This document shows, piece by piece, positions 55,616 through 64,000 of a stretch of DNA of 64,000 nucleotides (position 1 is the first letter of the stretch; every line of letters begins with the position of its first letter). The stretch is from Symsagittifera roscoffensis (lineage: Eukaryota; Xenacoelomorpha; Acoela; Convolutidae). Location of the stretch: the NCBI RefSeq assembly GCF_963678635.1, contig NC_087062.1:5198193-5262192 (forward strand). The letters are read 5' to 3'. The position numbers were made by a program, and so were the translations under genes. Under the pieces are notes generated by a model. The model was not told the origin of the DNA, searched no databases, and saw only the letters and a program-made list of their open reading frames with translations.

Positions 55616-55620
55616 TTGAT
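55616..55620. repeat. Candidate target-site duplication TTGAT, right
   Basis: Matches TTGAT at 37961-37965; one A separates it from the LTR end. Confidence 0.65.
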
Positions 55621-57554
55621 CCATCTGCTGCTCTTTCAAGAATTTTTCAGCGACGTTCGCTTATTAAAGATTCCAATAATTTACAACAACATGAGCTGTG
55701 TTAATTAAATTAGGTTTCGCATTCTGCTGCTTTAGTACTATATTCACCTTTTCTGTTAGTCAGGCAGGTTGTACTATGAATTTTCTCAAAACGTCAATTT
55801 GCACTATGAATGTTTTTCCCACATACCACAAATCGTTTTCTTTTAAAATGAATCTTAATCACAGCCAATCATAAAAACAGCAGTTTATTCATAGTTTTCC
55901 GAGACAGTTCAGCTTGACTGATTTGCTCCTCATTGCTATATCAATTGCTTAATTGAGCGGGAAATAAGTTGTTTTGGTTTTTTAGGGAATTACCTACTCG
56001 TCACAGTCCTGTTTCATGTCCTGCAAGATCTCCCCAGCCATATGAGGAATCGTTTCTTTGTTTGCCCCATCAATTTTCTCAAACTGTTTGCGAAGGTTTT
56101 GTTCCCATGATCATACGAGCTATCAGGGAAAAAAAAAGACAGTACGAAAGGTTTGACGGACTTTTGCTTTTTTGGTATTCCATACAACCTGGCCCGCTGC
56201 CTCCCTGCGGGGAAAATATTATAGTATAGGGCGCCTCCCTGATATAATTTTTTTTCAAGGCAAAGAAATTTTTACTTATGTTTTTTAGAAATTTTTATCC
56301 CTTCTTTGTCAGTCAATTTTATTTGCTCAAATTAAACTTCTGATTGCAATAAATTATCTAGTTTAATCATATGTCTCTTGTTTCATCAGACAAAAGCCTC
56401 TCATACACAAACTATAAAACGGCACAGCCAAAAGACAACTGTCCTTTGAATTCTTTCTGCCTTTTTCCACTATTTGTCTGAGAGTGTATGTTTAATATTC
56501 GATGTAAATCTTTTTTGCAGCTGCTTTTTTCTCGCACATTTTTCTCCAGTTGTTCTCCTATTTAACTTTCAGTCAGAAAAAAGTTATCAAAAACAGAAAA
56601 AAAAATCATTTTTATTGAATTTGTCGCATTCCGAATGTTTTGGCCATAAGAATGACACTTCCTCAACTCACTGCAGCAAGCTTACTGCTTCCAAGTTTCT
56701 CAATGAGCTATCGCTCAAGTGTTTAAACGGTATATCTTGTCTTCCCGAGAAATTTAGACCTTACTTTTTGTCCGCCGATCAGGTTTTTGATATTACAACT
56801 CCTTGCTGATTGAGATTGAATACTACTGAAGGCCTTCATTTTCCATATGTTCCCCATCTTGATATCTCCCTAGCCTTACCTAGATTCCCTGATGCCTCAC
56901 TACTATCCTAAATTTTTTGGCTTAAATCAGACCTCAACAGTTTTTTTGACAGCTGTGCTCCGCTTGATCTGAAAAAAAAAAACACCATTTCCGTTACGCA
57001 AAACCGCAAAAAGCTTGAATATTGTCCTTATTGAGAAGTGTGTTCGAAAACTTAAATCCCAGGATGCTATAAAACTTGATCAATTGTTTTAAGTAATATA
57101 AAACAAGTTTCAAAATAACGTTTTTCTTAAGGATTAATCTATGGAGCTCTGGTGGCAACGTAATTGCAGAAAATTTTGTACAAGCCACGAACACTTTAAC
57201 TCATGTGACACTCAGCAAAACACGCCAAACAGTATTTTACCATCCATCGTTCTTTCTTCTATACCACCTGAAGTCCATGGTCAAAGCCTTCTTCCATCGC
57301 GCATTTGCCTTGCGACGTCCTTGAGATGGCTTCATTGTCTGTGACCATCTTCGAGAAAAGGCCGTTTAATAATCTCGATGGATTGGTACCAAACGCAGTG
57401 ACCTCAATTCCAACTCAATTTATTGATATTGTTGAAAATGTTTTCTGAGGACCGCGGATTTCTGCCTGTTAATGCTAGAACTGAGATACAAACTTGTCTT
57501 GATGACAATTATCCCTGTTTTCGGAAAATTTTCAATCAATCGATTGCCCTTTTT
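55621..57554. other. AT-rich interval with weak coding-like fragments
   Basis: A frame at about 55985-56229 (+) follows a TTGTTTTGGTTTTTTAG acceptor-like stretch. It reads GELPTRHSPVSCPARSPQPY onward with several Cys, but no family is recognised. A fragment at about 56690-56820 (LNELSLKCLNGISCLPEKF) is a diverged copy of the tandem unit at 57555. A frame at 57141-57344 (LWWQRNCRKFCTSHEHFNSC) may belong to the same decayed element. Confidence 0.35.
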
Positions 57555-58108
57555 CCGCAATAAGCAATTGTTTATTTTAGGAATCAGTTCTATAAGGAAT
57601 CACTATAGCCAACATCAGTGTGCCTAAGGTTCTCAATGACCTATCGCTCAAAATTTCTAATAGTATATCTTGTCTTCCTGAGAGCTTTAACGTTTGCTTT
57701 TGTGTCAGGCTTTTGATTTTACACCTTGCTTGGCGATTGAGAGTGAATGCTCTCAATCAGCAAGGTACCGGTTCCTTAAATTCCCCTTCCTGCTACATCC
57801 CTTGCCTTAGCTAGGTACCGGTTGCTTGACTGCCGCAATAAGCAATCGTTTTTTTTAGGAATCAGTTCTATAAGGAATCACTATAGCCAACATCAGTGTG
57901 CCTAAGGTTCTCAATGACCTATCGCTCACAATTTCTAATAGTATAGCTTGTCTTCCTGAGAGCTTTAACGTTTGCTTTTGTGTCAGGCTTTTGATTTTAC
58001 ACCTTGCTTGGTGATTGAGAGTGAATGCTCTCAATCAGATAGGTACCGGTTCCTTAAATTCCCCTTCCTGCTACATCCCTTGCCTTAGCTAGGTACCGGT
58101 TAATTGAC
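57555..58108 (+). repeat. Two tandem copies of a 278-bp unit
   Basis: Copies are at 57555-57832 and 57833-58108, nearly identical. Each contains CTCAATGACCTATCGCTCA, TCTTGTCTTCCTGAGAGC, a GATTGAGAG-TGAATG-CTCTCAATC hairpin, and two GGTACCGGTT words. The first copy has extra outer pairing CCTTGCT / AGCAAGG. A diverged third copy is at about 56690-56820. Confidence 0.9.
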
Positions 58109-58459
58109 TATCATCAGCATTTGCTTGACTTAACTCAAGAGCCAAGAGTTCTTTTTGAAAGCTGTGCGCCGCTTGACCCAAAAGAAAGCGCAAAAATTTT
58201 GGTATATTGCCGTAATCGAGACGTTTTTTATTGAAAATTTAATTCTTAAAAAACTGCTCTATAATATATATTTGAATGCGGGATTCACTATCTCGCCATG
58301 CTTAAGCTTTTTCAAAGCATTTTTTGGCATGTTGAACAAAAGATTTTATTTTCACGTTAAAGTTATATCGTATAATGCAATGGTTAAAATATATATTTTT
58401 TTTCGATTTCCATGTTTGAAATCAGTGTTTATCTTACCAAGATGATATTAACAACCGAG

Positions 58460-59035
58460 TCGTGGTATGCTGCCAGGGTTTCCCCGGGTGTTCCGATTTT
58501 GACCTCCGTTCATAATAAGCAAATCTTTTTAGGTTACGAGATACGGCAATTTTTGAGATTTTTCAAGCGTTTCTAGAAAACTTAATTTTTAAAAAGTTCT
58601 AAAATTTCGAAATTTTCAACCCTGTAATTGGGGACTATCAGGGTACTCGCAGGGGTTGCAAATCTAGCCTCCAAATCTCACTTCTCAAATCTTTGTAGTG
58701 TTCGAGATATGACGTTTCTTTTATGATTTATTCAAAACTTTTCAAGAAAGTTAAGATTTAAAAAAAATCAAAAACTTTCAAGATCTCAATCCTGAAATTG
58801 GCAACTGTGAGGGTACTCCTGGGAGTTGTGAATCCTGCCTCTGAATATGACTGCTCAAATACTTGTAGTTTTTGAGATTTGATGTTTAATTGGATTTTTC
58901 AAGATTTTTCAACGATCTTGGATGTAAATAGTTTCACAAAATTTGAAGTTACCACCTCTATAGTGAGGCTCTGTCAGGGTACTCCCAAGAGTTGTGAAAT
59001 TTGCCACAAAATATGTTTGCTCAGAAAACTTAAAT
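58460..59035 (+). repeat. Tandem array of about four diverged ~165-bp units
   Basis: The landmark AGGGTACTCSCAGGGGTTG and its derivatives occur at about 58638, 58811 and 58974, with a more diverged start at about 58474. Each is followed by AATCYNGCCTC, CTCAAAT, TTGTAGTNTTGAGAT and a T-rich tail. Non-coding. Confidence 0.75.
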
Positions 59036-60589
59036 TCAATTGTATTTCTTCTAATTTTAAAACGTAAATTAAACTAGAATTTAGACGATATCTAGTGCTC
59101 AGAAATACAATCGGAGAATTTGTGCGTAGCGTTGTGTTAATCTCACAAAAAGCGGTGGTCGTCTTAACAGCTGTCATCGTATGTGCCGTACACTCTTTTT
59201 TAGGAACTGAGATGTATGAACATTATAACAATAATCTATTTTTCATGCATCAAATCTAGACAAAGAAATCAGCTCTTCGAGAAAATGATGGCTTTGTAGT
59301 TAATTATAATCTAAGTTTAAATGGTTTTGTAATCTTGGTTTTCTGCATCTAGAGGTCTCGATCGGCAGCCTGAACGCAGCAATTTACATTACTGGGCACG
59401 ATCTCTTTTGAATAGTTTTTGGCTCCAGAGATAGTGCTGCTGCAGCTTGGAATATCTGAAGCAGCATTTTCAAGTTTTAATGAACAAAATGAAAACATTT
59501 GCTTTGATTGTTTATCGAGGTTTGAATTTGATTACGTTCAAGTTCAGTAAAAACTCAATATCTGAGAGGAAAGCAAAACATGCTCTCCAACAATGAATAT
59601 GCAATTGAGGATAACAGATCTTGATCTCTTGAGTTAAGGTTTCGATACTGGAGTTTATTTTCTAACGGTTGATCAGCGGCGTAAAAGAAATTACCTATCG
59701 ACCCAGTTTTCTTTCAATCATATAAGTTTCTTGAACTCAAAAAGCTTAAACTCGATGAATTTTTTCTTCGAAACTTTGCAGATGTGGAAGCTGCAAAATA
59801 ATGAACAAGATACGACAACAATAAATTGGTCTGGCATAGGGGTGGGAACCCGTAGTTACACAAAATTTTATAGTACTACTAGTGCATTCACCGATCTTTG
59901 ATTTGTGGAGGCGAATTGATGGTTTTCCACATTATTAGGTTAGATTTATAGTGCTATTTGTGTTTGTTGATTATTTGTGCCATCTGATTTTTCGTGGAAA
60001 ACGAAAAAACTAAAACCTACCCATTTTCAATATTTGTAGCATAATTTTTTCACCTTCTATGTAGTTTTTGGTTTATAAAGGAAATGCTCTCATCTTTTAC
60101 GCTCTGATTTTTTGTAAATTGTGTTGCCAGATGTTTTAAGTGTCAATGAATCTTGTGACAACACTTGTATAGGTCGTGATGATTTTCTAAAGTTTTTTTT
60201 TTCAGGAAGAAGTCCAAGTTTTTGTTCACGCCTAATTTGATTTCTGTGGTTGGACTTTTGGTTTTTGTAAGTTCAGTTCAATTTCTATGCGTTTACCAAA
60301 GAGCTAATGGCACGTTAAAACGTGAATGACGTCTTGTTTCCAAAGGGTATTGCAATCGGGTAAACTTTTTTCCCTTAAACAACTTTGTCCACAGGACTCA
60401 CTTTGTCCTTCACAAATCCGCTTTGCAAATCCCCTTTTCTTCGTCCTCTTTGCAAATCCTACTCCTCTCGGTTTCAATTATTCAGCATGGTTGAGTTTGT
60501 TATTTTAAATATCCGTCCTTTTCAAAATTTGCTTTTTATGTTGGTTGTGATTTTTCCAACTCGATTTGTCAAAATTTTATTTTTTTTCC
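59036..60589. other. AT-rich non-coding interval
   Basis: No gene recognised. A dispersed-repeat fragment AAAACTAAAACCTACCCATT lies at about 60004-60025. Confidence 0.4.
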
Positions 60590-61075
60590 TTTTTTCGGCT
60601 TAATAGTCTCGGGTATATTATATATCGGTTTTTGTGGCCTAATTTTGAGTGGTTTCAAGAGAAATATAGTTTTTATGTTCACCTCTGGATCTGACGAAAT
60701 GCTGAAAATCATAATAGAAGTTATTGTTCAAGTTTTCATGACAACAGTTTTTTTGGCTTTTTTGTTTTTTCTTTTTTTTTGGCTTGATAAAATTCGGCCT
60801 TTATTATATGGGTTTAATGGTCGCATATTGCGCCTATGGATGGCCGAAGAAAATTTGTGTGTGACTGTTTGTGTTTTGAGGGCGAGGGGGACTTAATAAA
60901 TTGTTATTATTTTTGATTTTTTTGTAATTTCCTTTTCCTTTTTTTCGGCTTGATAGGTTTTAGCCTATATAACAGCGGATTAGTCGCCTCATATTTCGTT
61001 GTTTAACGAGCTCTGTATGTGTTTTGAGGGTAAGGGGGACTTAATAACTATTTAGTAGTCTTAATTTTTTTTTCG
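60590..61075 (+). repeat. Diverged tandem repeats of a ~160-bp unit
   Basis: TTTTTTCGGCTTRATA, a TTTAATGGTCGC/ATTAGTCGCC-type word and GAGGGYRAGGGGGACTTAATA recur at about 60590, 60775 and 60940. The last two copies are clear and the first is partial. Confidence 0.65.
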
Positions 61076-61110
61076 GAATTTAGTAGACTAAATTTTTGAC
61101 GCGTGAATAA

Positions 61111-61111
<1 letters not shown>

Positions 61112-61146
<35 letters not shown>
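61112..61146 (+). repeat. GT microsatellite
   Basis: About 16 GT dinucleotides in a row, continuing into TTGTGTTTGTGTTTG. Confidence 0.95.
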
Positions 61147-62027
61147 GTGTTTGTGTTTGCTTGTTTGTTTGAGGGTGTGAGGGAATTGATAATTTAAAAA
61201 AAATTTTGGCCTAAGGGGTGTCTGCTTAGGTATTTCTGGGTTTGTTACCGCGTGATCATTTTTCTTTCGAAGATTTTTTGCATTCTTTTGTCTTGGCTCG
61301 TTGTTGTTTCAAACCTAGCCTTATCGATAAATCTATATCGAATTTTTTCAACTTCGCAGCTTTCGTGTTTTGTATCGCAAGTGGCGCGAAGCTCAGCCTC
61401 GCGTCTGTGTTAATTTTACATTTCTCATTGACCCAGTTTTTGGCAATTAACAATTGATCCAATTTGTTTAAATTAGGTTAATTTTTTTAAATCAATGTCA
61501 ATGATAGTTGTTTCTTGTTTTTCAAGAATTTTAAAGTTATATTTTTCCTTTGTATTTCAAAATAGAATTTTTTGTTCAAAAAACAAGCTGATATTTTTCC
61601 AACTGACTTGACTGTTGGCTATCGTCGTCGGCTTTTCACTTTTACTTCAACTTCTTCCAATTCGATTTGCCAGTGTGTACAGTAGGGTTTTACTGCCTGA
61701 TTCCAGGAACCTCATGGAAAGACCATGGGGGGCTAAGTGTGTTATCATTTTATTTTTTTTTGATTATCTTAATTGTTCCAAAGATCTCTACGCCAATAAT
61801 AATTGCATGTTTGTAGAGTTTAAAATGGTGTAGTCTGAAAAGTTATCTGATATTGTGGATCGTCTTTTGAAATGCATGATAAATAAAACACGATTTCACG
61901 TGATCGAAAGTAGCCAATCACGATATTTTTTAAAGTTTTTATCAGGCTTGAAGTTCCTACAGACCAGGAAGTATAAGCTATTTATTAGGGATAAGCAAAT
62001 TGCTTTTGCAAACTTTATTTTCACATT
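61147..62027. other. Interval 3' of the Rho-like exon
   Basis: If the Rho-like gene continues, its last exon should lie here on the minus strand. A minus frame at 61256-61462 ends in RLGLKQQRAKTKECKKSSKE, basic like a Rho hypervariable tail. It has no CAAX box and no convincing splice acceptor, so I do not call it. Confidence 0.3.
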
Positions 62028-62186
62028 TTAGGTTTTGATTCTATTTTGTTTAATCGAAAAGCGAACCTGATCTACTCCGTCTTTGTACTTTGCAGAGCAC
62101 TCGAAGTAGTTGTAGGCTCCGATTCTGTCTGCAACACGCACACCCTCTTCTTGCGTTAGAGGCTTTCTCCCTTTTTTGTACAGATT
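62028..62186 (-). CDS. Rho-family small GTPase, one C-terminal exon
   Basis: On the minus strand, GTTTTTCTTTCAG ends just before 62186, a strong 3' splice acceptor. The frame reads NLYKKGRKPLTQEEGVRVAD, then RIGAYNYFECSAKYKDGVDQ. This matches the G5 region of Rho GTPases (Pro-x-x-x-Glu-Glu-Gly, Arg-Ile-Gly-Ala, Glu-Cys-Ser-Ala-Lys, Lys-Asp-Gly-Val), where Cys-Ser-Ala-Lys contacts the guanine base. After Gln 40 the frame continues VRFSIKQNRIKT and stops (TAA at 62028-62030), which is unlike Rho. A donor CAG/GTTCGC at 62067/62066 would end the exon in phase 0 at 62067. Upstream exons (P loop, switches) are not in the window; they would lie beyond 64000, making the DUF1295 gene nested in an intron. 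Alternatively this is a gene fragment. Confidence 0.8.
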   Translation of the reverse strand, partial: NLYKKGRKPLTQEEGVRVADRIGAYNYFECSAKYKDGVDQVRFSIKQNRIKT

Positions 62187-62257
62187 CTGAAAGAAAAACG
62201 TTTTTTCGAAATTAATAGATGGGAAAGTAGTTTTTTTTTTAAATTTTTAACTACATT

Positions 62258-62829
62258 TATTGGATAATTTGAACTCCTTTTTCTTAACTTTGGTTGGTAT
62301 AAGGCAAAAAGTGATGATCACAGAAGTTGCTCAGATTTTTACTAGGGTTCGAGGCAACTTTGATAATTTGAACAAAATTATAGTGCAATTGGACAAAAAA
62401 ATCCAACTAAAAATGGGTGATTTTTGGTTCCTTTTGTTTAAACAAGAATTATGCCAAAGCTATCGGGTCAATTGTTGAGCCAATTAAATCAAAGTGAGTC
62501 TCTTATCTAGACCTAACAAATTTAAGAGGGTATGATCTTCAAAAATTTACACAAAACATTTAAAGATGGTTTTTCAATCAAATGTTGGTATTTCATATAG
62601 TAATTATTTTATCTTTTGGTTGTCAAAGCTTTTAGATTATATTTGCTCAGATGAAAATTTATCAGCATTGGAAACTGTATTTTTTGCGCAGATTATCGGT
62701 TTTTGGGGTAAAGTTTTGGATCTGAATTTCAGAAAATAAATTACGCATTATTAAATCTGGTAAAATTCTGAGCAACTTTTGTGATCATCACTTTTTGTTA
62801 AGTTTGTCCGGATAGTTTAAATTGGATAA
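62258..62829. mobile_element. Foldback element, family FB-2, copy 2
   Basis: The left arm (TTGGATAATTTGAAC, GCAAAAAGTGATGATCACA, AAGTTGCTCAGATTTTTAC) is the inverse of the right arm (GTAAAATTCTGAGCAACTTT, TGTGATCATCACTTTTTG, GTCCGGATAGTTTAAATTGG). The core words are shared with the copy at 15345-15835. It sits between the Rho exon and the DUF1295 gene. Confidence 0.8.
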
Positions 62830-62964
62830 ACTTTTTTTGTTATTTTTGTCCGAATCGCAGAACTATAAATATGCGTAAGCTCGATGGAGACCCTATCGCG
62901 AAGTTTGTTGATAAAATACCGAGTATTCGAATAGGCGAATAGGAACATATCTGAACCGTTCGTG

Positions 62965-62977
62965 ATTTTTTTTTCAG
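62965..62977 (+). other. T-rich 3' splice / trans-splice acceptor before the DUF1295 gene
   Basis: GATTTTTTTTTCAG ends at 62977, 24 nt before the ATG. In nematodes such a TTTTCAG close to the start codon is typical of a spliced-leader acceptor; a 5' UTR intron is equally possible. Confidence 0.55.
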
Positions 62978-63001
62978 ATAAATTAAATTTGAAGGTTCAA
63001 T

Positions 63002-63919
63002 ATGATGATTGAGGAATCCATCTACGGTTTAGACTCTACGAAAGTGTGGCGATCGACTGCAGTATGCGCAGTTTCAACCTTTGTCTGTTTTCTGTCGGGG
63101 TCTATTACAAAAAATTGCAGTCAGGTCGACAAGTTGTGGTCAATTTTGCCTGTAATACATGCAGCTATTTGGTGCAACTCTCCAAACTGTTCCGCATTTC
63201 CGACCATCCTTACAATGTTTGCAGTAGTTTTTATCTGGGGAGTTAGGCTGACAACTAATTTTGCCCTCAGAGGAGGTTATACGTGGCCGCCGTGGAGGGG
63301 CGAGGAGGATTACAGATGGGAGGTTGTAAGGAGTTGGCCTTCGATGTCTTATAAAGACAAAGTCACTGGTAGACGGATTATGAAATGGACCTGGCATTTG
63401 TTTAACTTCGCTTTCATCAGTCTGTATCAGAACATCCTGCTCTTTTCGGTTGTTCTCCCGTTCGTCCAATTGAACTGGAAGTATTGTAATTCAAGTTTGA
63501 GTCGCAGTTTGTTCGATGATGGGTTTGGGACACTCCAGCTCATTAAAGATGGAGTTTTGACTGTTTTTATGTTGTGTTTTGTGGTGTTTGAGGCTATTGC
63601 AGACCATCAGAGGAATGTGTTCCATTGGGACAAGCAGTTGGGAAAAGTTGATGGGTTCTGCAAGAGTGGTCTGTTTGCCTACTGCAGACATCCGAACTAC
63701 TTATGTGAGAATCTTTTTTGGTTCTGTTTGTGTTTTTACACTTTGGATGTAAGTGACATGCCATCTATCTTCAACTGGAGTTGGCTCGGAACTGTACAGT
63801 ATATGCTGTTATTCCATGGGTCCATAAACCTTACTGAGGATATTTCGATCAACCGCTATGGACGGAAGTTTAAAAAATATCAGAAAGAAGTGCCTATGTT
63901 GTTCCCAAAATTCTTTTGA
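63002..63919 (+). CDS. DUF1295 / steroid-5-alpha-reductase-like membrane protein (305 aa)
   Basis: This is an intact single-exon ORF. ATG 63002 is followed directly by a second ATG (63005), so either may be used. Several hydrophobic segments are visible: about 15-35 (STAVCAVSTFVCFLSGS), 60-85 (FPTILTMFAVVFIWGVRLTT), 135-155 (LFNFAFISLYQNILLFSVVL), 180-205 (LTVFMLCFVVFEAIADHQRN) and 230-265. The cytosolic C-terminal motif FAYCRHPNYLCENLFWF and the end RYGRKFKKYQKEVPMLFPKF are hallmarks of the DUF1295 family within the steroid reductase / isoprenylcysteine methyltransferase superfamily. In that superfamily the His-Pro-Asn-Tyr region binds NADPH or the cofactor. The substrate is unknown. A splice acceptor 24 nt upstream supports the start. 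Length is usual for the family. No polyadenylation signal was seen before the window ends. Confidence 0.93.
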   Translation: MMIEESIYGLDSTKVWRSTAVCAVSTFVCFLSGSITKNCSQVDKLWSILPVIHAAIWCNSPNCSAFPTILTMFAVVFIWGVRLTTNFALRGGYTWPPWRGEEDYRWEVVRSWPSMSYKDKVTGRRIMKWTWHLFNFAFISLYQNILLFSVVLPFVQLNWKYCNSSLSRSLFDDGFGTLQLIKDGVLTVFMLCFVVFEAIADHQRNVFHWDKQLGKVDGFCKSGLFAYCRHPNYLCENLFWFCLCFYTLDVSDMPSIFNWSWLGTVQYMLLFHGSINLTEDISINRYGRKFKKYQKEVPMLFPKFF

Positions 63920-64000
63920 AAACATTTGAGTAGTTGTTGCGCAAATAATCAAAATGTGCATGTAAATTGTTGTTGAATTACTTCATGCAACAGGTGTTCT
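63920..64000 (+). other. 3' flank of the DUF1295 gene
   Basis: 81 nt; no AATAAA is seen before the window ends. Confidence 0.5.

Noticed and set aside
55985-56229. Possible exon after a T-rich AG
   Set aside because: The acceptor-like context is plausible, but the product matches nothing I recognise and no partner exons are seen.
61256-61462. Last exon of the Rho-like gene (basic tail)
   Set aside because: There is no CAAX box and no clear TTTCAG acceptor in the right phase.

Overview
This is an AT-rich eukaryotic window with almost no host genes and a very heavy load of mobile and repetitive DNA. Two host genes are clear, both near the right end. One is an intact single-exon gene for a DUF1295 / steroid-5-alpha-reductase-like membrane protein (63002-63919, +). 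The other is one exon of a Rho-family small GTPase (62028-62186, -). Both are preceded by T-rich TTTCAG splice acceptors. The small introns, the acceptor style and the gene content of the big retroelement suggest a nematode or nematode-like animal, but this is inference; nothing in the window identifies a species. A third possible host exon, at 13848-14111 (+), encodes a short peptide resembling the UBZ zinc finger of DNA polymerase eta.

Layout. 1-29.4 kb is non-coding, AT-rich DNA. It contains dispersed repeats, a 2-kb tandem segmental duplication (5.6-9.55 kb), foldback elements (10.2, 12.5 and 15.3 kb), two arrays of a TGAGCGGTTT word (13.5 and 14.3 kb), and a small element with 101-bp direct repeats and a gag-like ORF (24.6-25.5 kb). 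There is also a possible tRNA-derived SINE (26.1 kb) and a G-rich block (28.1-28.3 kb). 29.4-37.3 kb is a badly decayed retroelement (gag-like, RT, RNase H, integrase, possible envelope-like remnant) with a conspicuously A-rich, G-poor plus strand.

37,967-55,614 is the centrepiece: a young, very large (17.6 kb) Ty3/Gypsy-type LTR retrotransposon on the plus strand. Its 916-bp LTRs differ at about four positions. It has a 3-kb untranslated leader carrying about 17 direct and four inverted copies of an AATCCGGAGGGGTC word. An acidic first ORF follows, then Gag with two CCHC knuckles, protease, RT, RNase H and integrase. Downstream of pol come unusual accessory modules: a macro-domain-like protein (closest in pattern to OARD1/TARG1), a coiled-coil protein, the N-terminal half of an SGNH/GDSL hydrolase fold, and an unassigned basic protein. 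This copy is damaged. The RT active-site region carries a small frame-breaking deletion, there are two more single-base frame breaks and three in-frame stops, and the SGNH ORF appears truncated.

55.6-62.0 kb contains tandem repeats with 278-bp, about 165-bp and about 160-bp units, plus a GT microsatellite. A foldback element of the same family as the one at 15.3 kb lies at 62.26-62.83 kb, between the Rho exon and the DUF1295 gene.

All family assignments come from reading motifs by eye. No database search, fold prediction or alignment program was run.
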